This document shows, in pieces, positions 39,301-45,607 of a stretch of DNA of 50,006 bases (positions are counted from its first letter, which is position 1; each line of letters starts with the position of its first letter). The notes beneath the pieces are model-generated. The model made no database searches, was not told where the DNA came from, and saw only the letters and a program-made list of their open reading frames with translations. Made by a program: the position numbers and the translations under genes. Source of the DNA: Candidatus Gastranaerophilales bacterium (GTDB taxonomy: Bacteria; Cyanobacteriota; Vampirovibrionia; Gastranaerophilales; Gastranaerophilaceae); the NCBI GenBank assembly GCA_947624935.1, contig CANQML010000004.1, forward strand, positions 1 to 50,006, written 5' to 3'.

Positions 39301-39609
39301 TGCGGAACTGTCAAAAATTAGATTTACGAGTTTATTTTGGCTGTTTTGTAATTGCAGATTGACAATATCGCCCTGCCCTACGTTAAAACGGCTAAAAGAG
39401 TTAACACCGATTTCGCCGTTTTTGACGGTTGTATTGGTTGTAATATCCGTCATATTCCCGCTTGTGCTTAGTGTGGTGTCTGTTTTGAGAGGACCACCAA
39501 CTTGAATATCAGTTAATGCAAGTGCGGTTAATGATGATTGATTAATCGCAAAAGTACATGCAAGACAAGCTGAAATTAATCTGCGAATGTTCGGGTTAAA
39601 TTTTATCAT
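24310..39609 (-). CDS. Giant two-partner-secretion filamentous adhesin/hemagglutinin (LktA/FhaB-like TpsA), 5099 aa
   Basis: N-terminal TPS domain: FNVGQGDIVNLQLQNSQNKLVNLIFDSSASQINGIVNSYMNGSIGGNILFANPHGFVVGASGVFNVGSLTLMTP; long degenerate beta-helix repeats; adjacent divergent TpsB-like gene. Confidence 0.95.
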   Translation of the reverse strand: MIKFNPNIRRLISACLACTFAINQSSLTALALTDIQVGGPLKTDTTLSTSGNMTDITTNTTVKNGEIGVNSFSRFNVGQGDIVNLQLQNSQNKLVNLIFDSSASQINGIVNSYMNGSIGGNILFANPHGFVVGASGVFNVGSLTLMTPKEDSMKELIKSGSFNEENVERLISFSFDDNNYLVSGNQYTPFVLDTGKIEIAGKINSARGINLFSGSEVDLLSGSELNANMTFTGENDSVVAKASPLAQASRTNDYPQKLAMQDGNDIVIVASNNNASKDILSAIVNMNGKVNANGANVIARTEVFQTDKKSGDAKSVINVNDGADINANNIYMNAVSKISDFDKNIIGVSDLAEEDYYGYLGDIADYVVNEFVHLAKVDTEVNINDGAKLTADNNVVLDATSNIDVDGEAILGTLPNFNFSLTNLGSNTSATVKKGASITAKNLSVNATTDLKLDTTAKTTNLDDIATEKNIGSYALGVTITNLVNKAIIENGAKLDIKDNIDVVAKTSSYHADVVKNGLIPVVDKNHGPIGAAMSFIFSNVENKAQMNANASINGKLNVEADYTGNIVSTVAAYSGTGTKSSFGTAEDGFLDGIFTRFSSVDNIKNVITRGNAKYNDIDTAAGVGIISDNVVSSATIGDSSNNIKPEITAGQVQVKSELTDDKSTLYVTGETEQGRTSASGAIAVNYKDLTANANAYGDFILKGSAEGGDALSITAKTDIVHPKAWLDWYKTFAPFFEGDTWSDAFKDVKDHWNSVQTNSVGDYLQYLESLGELKSIIDEGGFDMFKAIDFNNLGAYGFFSTFAQSKANAMAQTGSTKALSGAVGISLFNANANASLDNNSTVTLQTTNANNAGITVSAESDNDVWTAATLMDLIQFTNFLSGATARDGSAYGVGGAFSYSDSNVTARIGEGVTIKKDDTISNSTYGDINVKAVENGNFLTVSAGSSSPDNTGLSGAVGMTVLGDGVVKAAIEDKSTIFGNNVNVSAAKDDNFINAVIAFANGQNSYGFGLSGIILTDSVESYIAGNVTALDSVNVSADYDKFLINANANIGVAKSGSDDPKGQLSRDQIDNYYGLRELFDEESETETTPETSPSTPSNELHWYNFIKKYQAKSQKIQELADQANTDFDFSRTPNPDKETKAYAGGVNLDVANNSVKAQIKVGATVSAENDVKVNANSHDKIIDANAVVAANGKSGAGATIMADVTLNNVEASIGNAAVDAKRAIEVTAGEDYDLIAASAGVAVEKDKAGAGNVSTAIQVNDVTAAIKDGAKINQTATGKDQSVKVEGKVDSKVIKAVGALSVQAGSDSGKSVGATLDADIVSNTINAYIQGATVNASGNIDVNALNTDKMIVVDAAGGVSTSGSAYSGTVGAYVAANDVNSYIENSTVKSSALNLKSSSSFDEIDVVGTVGAGSKTGVGMSVRVDAVINELNSYIKGSTITTGDKLTMTNSDSMSQISVGVGGSASTDGAGGAGVLSVLADVTDQNNYIENSTVNVASLTMDSDKSLDTLSVTGALSVALGGTSVGISAYALGASHNINTYIKNSDIIASNGDIQLTSDFTQDNLSIIFGGAGGKGVTATGALNVLVNDSTLNTYVLNDVADTKKKLHAQNGLIKVASSSDVNSLTIDGNVGISTGNVSAGGAVNTTVNNSTVSAGIKGADVQAGKGVEVSAKSNQKFISTAVGASVGSTGVEGTVDTVVMDQNINSYIESSIVETKDGDIAVSSDNVLNLKSGVGAVAGATGGAGVGGAVQTLVINQTINSEIKNSTLKALKGSIKNQSSSDFDLLATVLGFAGASSAAINGSVATQVLNIKTTSEISSSVLEAAGDILNTSKADSNIDTYIASANGAGTAAIGGVVYSIVDNSSANALINGTNTIKTAKTLNNTATMKSDYLATLFNASGSGTAAVNGTVSTFVLNSQSNSVVEGVTGTNIGEISVQSDNTSKAIVAMLQASGSGEAAVNGGVNTFVSSKKSKAQINNSNITSSGKVTVSANADNKIDSTVVGGAGSGGVAVTGAVNTIVSSDEISAKVSNSSVESADFSMSAKDTLSIVGRTGSLQGAGGVAAGGAIITGVITNNIEALVKNSDITSNKDIIITSVAKETLGDSENPFITIAASGSGSAAVAGAVDTLVLNSSSKAKVSGKKNKGLSASETMKLEGTGNTDIFLAAGGAGGGSVGVGATASTLVIDKDIEAVADSTTINSKDIDIDASSTDNINNVAVAGAIGAATGVSGVVNTTVISSDVKAGISNSEVKTTNDINIDSKVSAKYLNTTGDVAGAGVAGVGASVVTNVVGYNTSAFIDNSTVKANNIAVKSDAATTYELYAISGAVGGEAGVAGVVETNVVNNSVTSYVTGGITADNKLDVNAKDEVTFKGIAGTLAGAGGAGVGATVQTNSVTSTVLSYVGGGIAAADIDVNAEGIQNFNDLSAIGFSGGQVAVNGSALSNIVDATVKSYITKDSKVTSTADLDVTAKNTTTITEGVGSGSLALYASVGASVGVNKITNTTEAYSEDNVTLNAKTADFDAQTTVNLGKEGKELQIGAGSVGVGAGVAGAVLVNDIENKTAAYTGKNNTITASESLSLKAQDTTSVYEKVGALGAGLGAIGASVGVNTIYNTVISSIGQGTTIKETGDVTLSAISNETIVANADVVGGGGVALSGGIIHNTIGKSVDNAQANDLTGDDAKSYDSAKKQSDEVLKASEGYKNDADKNFKKYYNDASNKASSSIADANKNINSSLKESNVDSNVNIEAQNVEQKNSSFSLFTKSKNSGSSLSSTDRNNTTSAFVDSGANVSSKNLTVNAKDTNDVKIDINGNTYGALAVGVSAAVSNVNTTTNAFLSNGVTVNSTGTIDIKAESDDKQNLTVNAASGGIISGNGAVSKANSNKNTNAYILDDTKLTSSDDLSISAKSTGNINSTVESGAYSGVSVGASIADAIITGETKVDIGQNVTLNSSNNIDIKTEIDENASANAKATAGSLVGGSGAEATAQAGKTNTVKIGKNASIIAKLAANLSSIAKNTATAETNGRAYGAVSAGGTKTTAKIEQTSGVEIADADSEKTIEAQSFIIHSSAENNVDAKTKAGAGAVVGVGGSGVYTNIKSTNKAYVGKNYKVKTTDGAYNVVASTKNYYKSFNNSSSYGAITDATAIIENSVNSVVSAGSNADIEANGEITVLADNEVKKEADSNYDLLGGAGAVVGVGTANLTDKITMETNAEFGGDYAHSTGKFDSGCVNIASQSILDVNEKVDVNADGAIPVASGKVNVNSKVTTKTNISNKDVQTKDDDIYYLANSDIKIYTKSNVESYGGIAVADGESSISDANITNSVKINSGVNSVSGRDTFVQSAISRDIQAYMYARTEGAVGAVGGSWARAHYNSDANITIADGAALKSYDSMNLIAVDTKENFTVKRDAKGTTRLLFGIPIVTHGSGHEDSQDKPNASIVLNGSVESGLGAEKKLTIDKNGECTSDGVNVAGKQEVGSVTTEDVQSDIDAYEHSKQNELNRVDDLVSVENKINEDAKASLDKANSDKAELEQNNQNLEKALDIVDKLMENNKQSENVTALENALKDIKPDDSASISKFEETLSSCGDGFEDVKTAFETYKSNQTQDNLTALNSALTDLGKQIQDSNDSSISELGKLTEGTENIKEWTNDNLTTFRQTQQDKINTNKEEIGKCESAITEANKQLESVKDTLAKADEEKAAIEKKYNDIIDQLKKQQAVAEENAIPVYSIVVDETTVRSGEVNITGNVTGNGSITAPGNKFSITVENNSVNDVVYNGLKIDKNAKGDINISEGSTVASSVTQNVKHKGDAEYTITIKNNVDGNDPTIGLTNGYGDMVFMGDIENVNGLVSLVNNTGNILSQGSITTKDLKISVPNGAYTQEYSGNTLQVGGSDGKGGIVASGDIDIASKVIDLNGLVQSGSEIKSLTIPDFYVTKDADGNYWQVVGGVKTLMKAGSTDGYYYLEFNTSGEVNSDLTTIKAYFKPDGTVDSNGNVNGEIYLFKAEIQGGNITLTGNVISSSGNGKIVLVNGYGHIDVTNNSNFDLVTSALNADTKVQGKLTINDFKFSDTDKGGSSFDNLTDDTVRSSDWLKENAGTYTAEVDGDTIKTSSSGKTDGNGSWSGTPTKTTRKDGATVYSTQYTPGSDAYVVTKEGSVETKSYEVYVKRSWWTELWHGKLYKTVYYTVTHDPEYGTAQNAVNVQFQGFDTPEINVQNNGSGSIVLNGSVSALNGDVTLNSVNGNIVNKSLKNMVSAKNIDLEAKGNIGSDLIAIQTSVYGGKLTAGGNNIYINFPYEDISNAEITAQGLASLSTDASLLGGKDSNIKITAETLELKAESGSIDLDASDDDINVKNLKAVADGDISITDDDTLTVQSVVSRKQGTIKLTSKNGSILATDTGDELNPYNINGGDIILSAVNGSVGSQDRALKFARDGIFNVDAKDDVNLSSAGRIYADLIKSESGSVTLDADYGIIASDSNSSDLVYDIFSSKGVNLNTKFGNIENIAINTDGVVNASAGYSDDGIASGLSDISITLISKKELTEEELGKMSAEQQKAAYEEYIKDLKDMKVGKVKASKNVFIHSEKSIVNGNENSSISGEQIVLSAKNGDIGSEDSAINLNANRDISAYAGDDASVYLTSDSDLKINEIRSYKTYGKSAEPTNDDYELKRVVLKTKGNITNAAIDSNKANVSADNVVLNAENNIGTEIKYFNVDTESSTSEDGLTFGAYDAYINGVDNDLNIVSSEVKNNTYLTSDEDITISDLTVGGNLNLSAPDVNIKDMNVKGKFNAFADNLDVHSSNDINIGYVAGRTEDYTNSAKVSSDKSIKNGNETEQDTNIYGKDIELSAGQSVGEKDKDLSLKLAHDNNVTLKSKNSLSVSANGEAGNYSDIETDELDLSADNDVNVNNLKFKNGKVKTKSHNLSIDNMDIEDLGDFTTADKHIIVDNKGFRPHFDADVQLHVTKTPASLKVDSSNNVITEAQNVVRKDSDIFIDGLENYNSMDSTIDVLSEAVLKNVRTGKKTSDTNEEILYGLPTLKAYTQETESAIEGIIRNQLGEFITPENALDSVNISENKRKKFKYFDFSKKEDNKKLSLNDKKGGNYEN
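31900..36100 (-). repeat. Tandem degenerate ~60-70 aa beta-helix repeats inside the adhesin
   Basis: Recurring pattern GSGxAAVxGxVxTxVxxxxxxAxIxxSxIxSxGxIxVxSxxxxxI (e.g. ASGSGEAAVNGGVNTFVSSKKSKAQINNSNITSSGKVTVSANADNKIDSTVVGGAGSGGVAVTGAVNTIVSS). Boundaries approximate. Confidence 0.7.
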
Positions 39610-39764
39610 TATTAATTGCTCTTTAACTATATGTATATAAAAATTATAGCACTACTTTAATATGTGGGTGTTTTAATATTAAGAAATATGAAAGTAATTT
39701 AAAAAATATTTTATACAAAAAACTAAATATTTGAAAAAACATCATATTAGTGATAAAAATATAA

Positions 39765-41621
39765 ATGTTAGGCAATATTGTCGGCACTAAATATGGGAAT
39801 TTTATGAAAAAGAGCAGAGTAGTTCAAATTATATCAATTTTATTGATGTTGTTTTTTGTATTAAATGTCGGAAGCGAGTGCTTTGCGATACAAGATGTTG
39901 ACACTCCGCCAAATAAAAAAGTAATTAAACGCTTAAAACGACCTGAAACAAAAGATGAAAATGATTACGGAGATATTAACAAAAACATCCTTACCCCGAA
40001 TGTTTCACCGGGGTTCATGAATGACACCGAAAAAACAAAACGATATTATGAACAGTTTGAAGGGGCTCACAGAACGGAAATCGAAAAATATATCGATGAG
40101 CCGATTATTGAAGAAGAAACATTAAAATTACCCGCGCGCATTCAAAAAGATGCCGTTACAACACATATTAACAAGGTTGAATTTACAAACTCGGAAATCT
40201 TTTCCGAATTGGAGTTGTACAAGTTTAGGTTATTACTTGAAAATCAGGATGTTACGGCAGAAGATATAAACAATTTTGTTGAAATAATTAATCAGCAGTA
40301 CGAAAACAAACAAGTATTCACAGCAAGAGCGATTTTGGAAAGTTTTGAGGACGGTGTATTAAAAATTGAACTTATGGAAGCGCACATCGGGGATATAAAA
40401 GTGGAGGGAAACAAATTTAACCGCAAATGGTTTTTAAAAAGACAAATATCTTCTAAACCCTCTGATGTCTTGAATTTAAAAGTATTGGAAGAAGATTTAA
40501 AAAACTTCAATAAAGAAGCCAGAAGTATAAAATTATCAGCGAAACTCGAACCCGGCGAAGAATACGGCACAACAGATATTATTTTAAAAGCGCAAGAGCA
40601 ATTTCCGTATCATTTTTCCGCATCATGGGATAGCTTTGGCAGAGAAACAACAGGTCTGTTGCGTGGCGGTTTAATGCTTTCAGCCGATTCATTATTCGGG
40701 TTTCAAGACAGATTAACCGGAGCAATAAATTTAGCCCGTTCTTCATATACTCCGTTTGCTGATTACAATATTCCGATTAATAGAAAAGGTACACGCATTG
40801 GCGGCAGCTATATGTTCGGTAAAAGCAAGGTTTCAAGTGGAAATTATAAAGATTTTGATTTGAACGCAAATACTCACGTTTTCAGCGTATACCTATCACA
40901 TCCTATTATTGATAACCAAAAAGCGCAATTGAAATTCAATACCTCAACAAACTTTAAACTCTCAAGCGCCGATATTGCAGGCTATCAATACACGAATTAT
41001 AAAGATTATAATTTAGCTGTAGGACTTGGCGGAAGATATAATTTCAAAAGGAGCGTATTGTTCGGTTCGTTATATTCAACCAACGGTATAATTCAAGATG
41101 ATATACTATCTTATTCGCAGTATTTTACAAAGGTTAATGCTGATGCATACTATATTCACTATCTGCCAAAGGGCATAATTGCAACCGTAAAAGCCGGCGG
41201 TCAGTATTCGCCATACAACGTTCCGTTTATTGAACAGTATCAAATCGGTGGCATTTCAAGCGTAAGAGGTTATTCCGAGAGTTTGTTGCTTGCCGGAAAT
41301 TCGTATTTTGTAAGTATGGAAATGCTGTTCCCTATTCCGTTTTTACCCGAAGAAATTAAAGTTCCGTTTAATAGAGAAGCAAAATTCAGACTGCGTGATT
41401 CCATAAAATTTGCACTGTTTTGTGATAACGGCGCAATTATACCAAATGAGGGCAAAACCGGTACAACCAATTTCTTATCAAGCGTCGGAGCAGGTATAAG
41501 ACTTGCTATTTCAAAATTTTTAACCGCAAGAATTTATGTCGGTATTCCGTTGATGAATGTTGGAGTATATGACCAATCAAGCTATAGAGTGCATTTTGAT
41601 ATAGTAGCGTCACCATTTTAA
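39765..41621 (+). CDS. TpsB-family outer membrane transporter (ShlB/FhaC/HecB-like, POTRA + Omp85-type barrel)
   Basis: POTRA-like segment (ARAILESFEDGVLKIELMEAHIGDIKVEGNKFNRKWFLKRQI), barrel with RGYSESLLLAGNSYFVSMEMLFPIP near the C terminus; divergent to the TpsA. The true start may be the internal ATG at ~39804. Confidence 0.9.
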   Translation: MLGNIVGTKYGNFMKKSRVVQIISILLMLFFVLNVGSECFAIQDVDTPPNKKVIKRLKRPETKDENDYGDINKNILTPNVSPGFMNDTEKTKRYYEQFEGAHRTEIEKYIDEPIIEEETLKLPARIQKDAVTTHINKVEFTNSEIFSELELYKFRLLLENQDVTAEDINNFVEIINQQYENKQVFTARAILESFEDGVLKIELMEAHIGDIKVEGNKFNRKWFLKRQISSKPSDVLNLKVLEEDLKNFNKEARSIKLSAKLEPGEEYGTTDIILKAQEQFPYHFSASWDSFGRETTGLLRGGLMLSADSLFGFQDRLTGAINLARSSYTPFADYNIPINRKGTRIGGSYMFGKSKVSSGNYKDFDLNANTHVFSVYLSHPIIDNQKAQLKFNTSTNFKLSSADIAGYQYTNYKDYNLAVGLGGRYNFKRSVLFGSLYSTNGIIQDDILSYSQYFTKVNADAYYIHYLPKGIIATVKAGGQYSPYNVPFIEQYQIGGISSVRGYSESLLLAGNSYFVSMEMLFPIPFLPEEIKVPFNREAKFRLRDSIKFALFCDNGAIIPNEGKTGTTNFLSSVGAGIRLAISKFLTARIYVGIPLMNVGVYDQSSYRVHFDIVASPF

Positions 41622-41723
41622 AGTAAGTTTTAACTTCCGAATTATTGTTTTTATTTTAACAAATGTTAAAAATCATCCTATTAAATAAAAGTAGTGTATA
41701 ATTTAAAAAAAAGGAGAAATATA

Positions 41724-42254
41724 ATGAAAAGATTAGTATTATTATTAACTATTGTTCTGTCTGCGTTTGTTTTATGCGGCTGTAGTACGCTTAAATATGC
41801 CGGAGCTGATTTTAATCAAGATAACGAAAGCGTTGTAAATACACCGGAAGGGTTTAATTATCTTGCTTACGAAAAATCATCCGCTAAAGAAAATATTGAC
41901 CTTGCAATCGGGCTGGATGACACGCTGGATGCAAATATATATTCTGTTTATTTAGAAATCACAAATAAAAATGATACTCCATATACTTTGAATTTAGATG
42001 ATATGTCATTTACACATGATTCCGGAGTCGCACTTACGGTTTTACCGACTTATGAATATGTGCAATTGGCAAAAGATGACAAATTAGCTCAAGCACTTCT
42101 TGAACGTTCTATAGAGGGTTCTACGACTGTTCAGGCTTTAGATACAAGTTTCTACTATGTATTTTTGAAAAAAGGTGATTTAAACGACGACACGATAAAT
42201 ATCACATACAAAGATTTAACATATACTTTTGTTGACAGCAAAACCGGAAATTAG
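41724..42254 (+). CDS. Putative lipoprotein
   Basis: MKRLVLLLTIVLSAFVLCGCSTLKYAG lipobox (VLCGC); aaaaggag upstream of the ATG at 41724. Confidence 0.75.
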   Translation: MKRLVLLLTIVLSAFVLCGCSTLKYAGADFNQDNESVVNTPEGFNYLAYEKSSAKENIDLAIGLDDTLDANIYSVYLEITNKNDTPYTLNLDDMSFTHDSGVALTVLPTYEYVQLAKDDKLAQALLERSIEGSTTVQALDTSFYYVFLKKGDLNDDTINITYKDLTYTFVDSKTGN

Positions 42255-42365
42255 GGGATTTTGTTTAAAACTTTAGCGGCGCAATCCATGCCGGCAAAAG
42301 CATTATCGCTGTCTGATAATCCCTAATACCAACAAAACCTCTGCAAGTGTGAATGCTCGTTTCAT
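42255..42365 (-). pseudogene. Internally deleted type IV pilin-like gene remnant
   Basis: Minus strand: ggagg-ATG then MKRAFTLAEVLLVLGIIRQR*. A shifted frame then reads SDNAFAGMDCAAKVLNKIP*, resembling a pilin C terminus. Confidence 0.65.
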
Positions 42366-42424
42366 AAATCCTCCGTTCTAATATTAGTACAACATGTTCT
42401 TAATTTAGCACTAAAATTAAAAAA

Positions 42425-42694
42425 ATGCAAGAGTTTTTACAAAAGAAAAATTTTTTTCAAAAAATTTTAGCTGAAAAAATCAAAGAAATAAGACTGAGTC
42501 AAAACAAATCAATAAGTTTGATATCGGCAGAAATAGGGATGACCAAATCAATGTGGGCAGATATGGAAAAAGGGATTAAAGACCCTCAAATATCTACGCT
42601 TAAAAGAATGGCAGAAGGAATGGATATCAAATTATCGCAGTTGATAGCCTATTGCGAAGATGAACTTGGGCAAGACTTTTTGCTTACCGAATAA
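42425..42694 (+). CDS. XRE-family HTH regulator
   Basis: LAEKIKEIRLSQNKSISLISAEIGMTKSMWADMEKGIKDPQISTLKRMAEGMDIKLSQL. Confidence 0.8.
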   Translation: MQEFLQKKNFFQKILAEKIKEIRLSQNKSISLISAEIGMTKSMWADMEKGIKDPQISTLKRMAEGMDIKLSQLIAYCEDELGQDFLLTE

Positions 42695-42750
42695 TATACA
42701 CACTTCCATTTGCTTTGAACATAAATAACGGATATATGTAAATAGCATTT

Positions 42751-45057
42751 TTAAGATTTAGACAACGTGCTGTTGTAGGATTTTATGCTTAAATATAATT
42801 CCGGCAAGGCATCTTTTATCAATTCAAGTGATTTATCGTCAAGTTTTAAGAACAAATCTACAGTGCCTTCTTTGAACGAATTTTCGTTCAGTAATTGAAT
42901 TAAGGTAGATTCGGATTTACCTGCCAACGCTTCTTTTGATGACTGCGGGTTCATATACACTCTGTAATCACTCATCCAAGGTTGGATTACAAAATATTTT
43001 TTCAAAATGGACGTAAGCAACTTTCTATATTCTTTATCTTCTTTTACCATATTACTAATTGCCTCTGTGACCAATTTGTATTCTGAGTCAGCTACACCTG
43101 ATTTGTTCTTGTCGTAATACAAAAATCCTTCTGTAATTTTGTCCGGCAGTTTATTTATTTCCTGAACGCTCAAGGGATTTTTGTAAAATTCATAACGTTT
43201 TAGTATGTTATCTTTTGTTTGGTCAAAATTTTCAGTCGGAGTTATAAGTTTAAAGATTTCATTTAGTATTTTAGAATTAATAGTATAAACTTTGTAATTT
43301 TTAGTATTACTCATAATCTCTCTCATTTTAGTTATAACATCTCTTAAAATCTGATCATTATTTTCGCCAAAGTTTATATCTCTGAGCGGATTATAATTTG
43401 AGCGGTACAATTCTTCCGCCAAAGCCTGTCTGATAGCGTTTTCATCAGTTTTACGGGTTCTTATAAAATCTGATAATAAGTCACTATTTCTTTCCATCAA
43501 TTCCTTTTTACTCATAAGATGTTCTTTTTGGAAAAGACTTAGGAGTTCATCGGCTTCTCCGTCTTTCAATTCTTCGGTGGAAATATATTCCTGCGTTTTG
43601 CCAAAATCTTTCGGGTCAAAAGTTAAAGAAAACAGGTATCTAACATTGTTGCCTTCTTTTTTCATGATAAATCTTGTAAAATCGTTTATGAATTTATCGG
43701 GGTAATATAAAAATTCTTTGTGGAGTTTATTTTGGACATCTTCTTTCAGATTGGTTGTAAAAGACAGATTAACGCCGTTGCTAAGCTTGAAAGAATACAG
43801 TGGAACGTCATATTTTTTACTTTCCTCCTGAATTATGTCATCAAAGCTTTTTGGGGCTTGTGGAGTTTCAATCGGTTCGGGGAGTTGGGCAAACATTTTG
43901 TCATACTCTGCCTGTATGCGGTTATGTTCGTTTAATGCTTGTTCTCTTGCGGGTTTTATACTTCTTGCATAATTAAGCAGTTCTTGAAAATCTTCATTTT
44001 GACCGTCAACTCCGTAAGCTTCGAAAAATAATTTTATTGTATCGGACATAATAACTGAACGGAGTTCATTTACGTCTTTTTGTTTCATGTATTCTGTAAA
44101 CTTCTGGGTTTGGGTTTTGTTTAATTTGTCGTAATTTTCAAAGAAATAACGCATCTCGGGAGAGATGTGGAGTTTTTCCAACACAACAGAGTTTATTTCG
44201 CCCAGATATTTTGCTACAAAATTCAAAGACGCTTCATCTTGCAGATTTGTTTTTTTAAGCCGTTTTTTGGTTTCAACAACGCTGCCGTTTCCGTCCATAA
44301 CGGCTTTTACAAGTTTATCCACTTCCCAGTCTTTTATATTATCAAATCTGTTACGTTGAGCTACAACGGTTTTTGTTTTATGGGGGGAGGTGATTTTTGA
44401 TTCAATGGGTTTTCTTGGTTTGTATTCATAAGGAAATTCTTCACGTGTTGCGGTCAGTGACTTCCAAAATCCTGCTTCCGGAAAACTTATACCGAATGCG
44501 TGTATAGTTTCATATCCTATCGGGCTTAAATCTTTGTAATAGACTGATATGTCCTTTTTAAAATCAGAATTAATTTCTTTTAATGTTTTTGCTTCTGTAT
44601 ATATTTTTTTGAGTATATAGTGTCCGAGGTTATCTTTTCCGTTTTTAAAAAGTGATTTGCCGTCTTCTCGCATCAAATCTATTTCTGCCAAAATCCCGGT
44701 TCTTGATTTGATTTTAGGATTATCCGTAAGATTTGCAAAAAGCTGTTCATTGGGGTATAGTCTTTTAACCTGTTCAAGGTCTTTTGTTTCATTTATATCA
44801 TCAAATACGAGTTTAAGCATTTGAGCGGGAGGCATTTTCTGTCTGTCCTCATAATCCGCATTCAAATAATCTTTCATCGTTTCCGGCATGCCGGATTTAT
44901 TGAACGGCTGAGCATAAAAGTTCTCCGGCGTTCTGAAAAGTCGTGCCGTAAAAGATGATTCAAATCTGTCTTGCGTAATCGGGTTTGACATCCTGTTAAC
45001 AGGATTTTTCGGTTTATTGCAATAACTAAAACTGTTAATAATCGGGTAAATATACAT
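42751..45057 (-). CDS. Large hypothetical protein (768 aa)
   Basis: Long intact ORF, no domain recognised by eye. Confidence 0.75.
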   Translation of the reverse strand: MYIYPIINSFSYCNKPKNPVNRMSNPITQDRFESSFTARLFRTPENFYAQPFNKSGMPETMKDYLNADYEDRQKMPPAQMLKLVFDDINETKDLEQVKRLYPNEQLFANLTDNPKIKSRTGILAEIDLMREDGKSLFKNGKDNLGHYILKKIYTEAKTLKEINSDFKKDISVYYKDLSPIGYETIHAFGISFPEAGFWKSLTATREEFPYEYKPRKPIESKITSPHKTKTVVAQRNRFDNIKDWEVDKLVKAVMDGNGSVVETKKRLKKTNLQDEASLNFVAKYLGEINSVVLEKLHISPEMRYFFENYDKLNKTQTQKFTEYMKQKDVNELRSVIMSDTIKLFFEAYGVDGQNEDFQELLNYARSIKPAREQALNEHNRIQAEYDKMFAQLPEPIETPQAPKSFDDIIQEESKKYDVPLYSFKLSNGVNLSFTTNLKEDVQNKLHKEFLYYPDKFINDFTRFIMKKEGNNVRYLFSLTFDPKDFGKTQEYISTEELKDGEADELLSLFQKEHLMSKKELMERNSDLLSDFIRTRKTDENAIRQALAEELYRSNYNPLRDINFGENNDQILRDVITKMREIMSNTKNYKVYTINSKILNEIFKLITPTENFDQTKDNILKRYEFYKNPLSVQEINKLPDKITEGFLYYDKNKSGVADSEYKLVTEAISNMVKEDKEYRKLLTSILKKYFVIQPWMSDYRVYMNPQSSKEALAGKSESTLIQLLNENSFKEGTVDLFLKLDDKSLELIKDALPELYLSIKSYNSTLSKS

Positions 45058-45121
45058 GTCTTTTCCTTTATGCTTGCGTTATATGTACATAAACATCCTA
45101 AAATAAAAAGTTGCTATTATA

Positions 45122-45607
45122 TTAAAAAAACTTTACAAACTTTGCGACGCCTCTTTCAAGTTTTCTGACAAAACGTGTAAGTTTCGGCTCTGTGTCGGCG
45201 GTTATGGAATCCACCATGATTGTCATACACCCCAAACGCTTCCCGCACAAAATATCCGTCAAGGGTCTATCACCTACAAGCGCACAGGTCTTGACATCAA
45301 TTTTATGCTCTTTTAAAAACTCTAAAGTCCGCTCGGTTTTTGGTTTTTTGGCTTCAAATAACATCGGGAAATCAGATATCTGCCGAACTTTTTCGATGTA
45401 ATTTTTGTTAGGGTTGTTTGAAACAACTGCGATAAAAAAGTTTTCTTTGGCTTTTTCAAGCCACTTTTTGGTTTTGGGGGTATAAGCGCCTGATTTTGAT
45501 GCCATAATCGTACTGTCCAAGTCAAATAACAAGGCTTTTATGCCTATGCTTTTCAGTTCGTCAAAATCTATATCGTATATGCTTTTTAAGTTTTTATCGG
45601 GTTTCAT
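45122..45607 (-). CDS. YqeG-like HAD-IIIA phosphatase
   Basis: IKALLFDLDSTIMASKSGAYTPKTKKWLEKAKENFFIAVVSNNPNKNYIEKV..FEAKKPKTERTLEFL..CALVGDRPLTDILCGKRLGCMTIMV. Confidence 0.9.
   Translation of the reverse strand: MKPDKNLKSIYDIDFDELKSIGIKALLFDLDSTIMASKSGAYTPKTKKWLEKAKENFFIAVVSNNPNKNYIEKVRQISDFPMLFEAKKPKTERTLEFLKEHKIDVKTCALVGDRPLTDILCGKRLGCMTIMVDSITADTEPKLTRFVRKLERGVAKFVKFF

Noticed and set aside
24310-39609. Many plus-strand and alternate-frame ORFs inside the adhesin (e.g. 32699-33679, 326 aa)
   Set aside because: They are antisense shadows of a repetitive low-complexity coding sequence, with T/A/P/S/V-rich composition and no RBS or domain.
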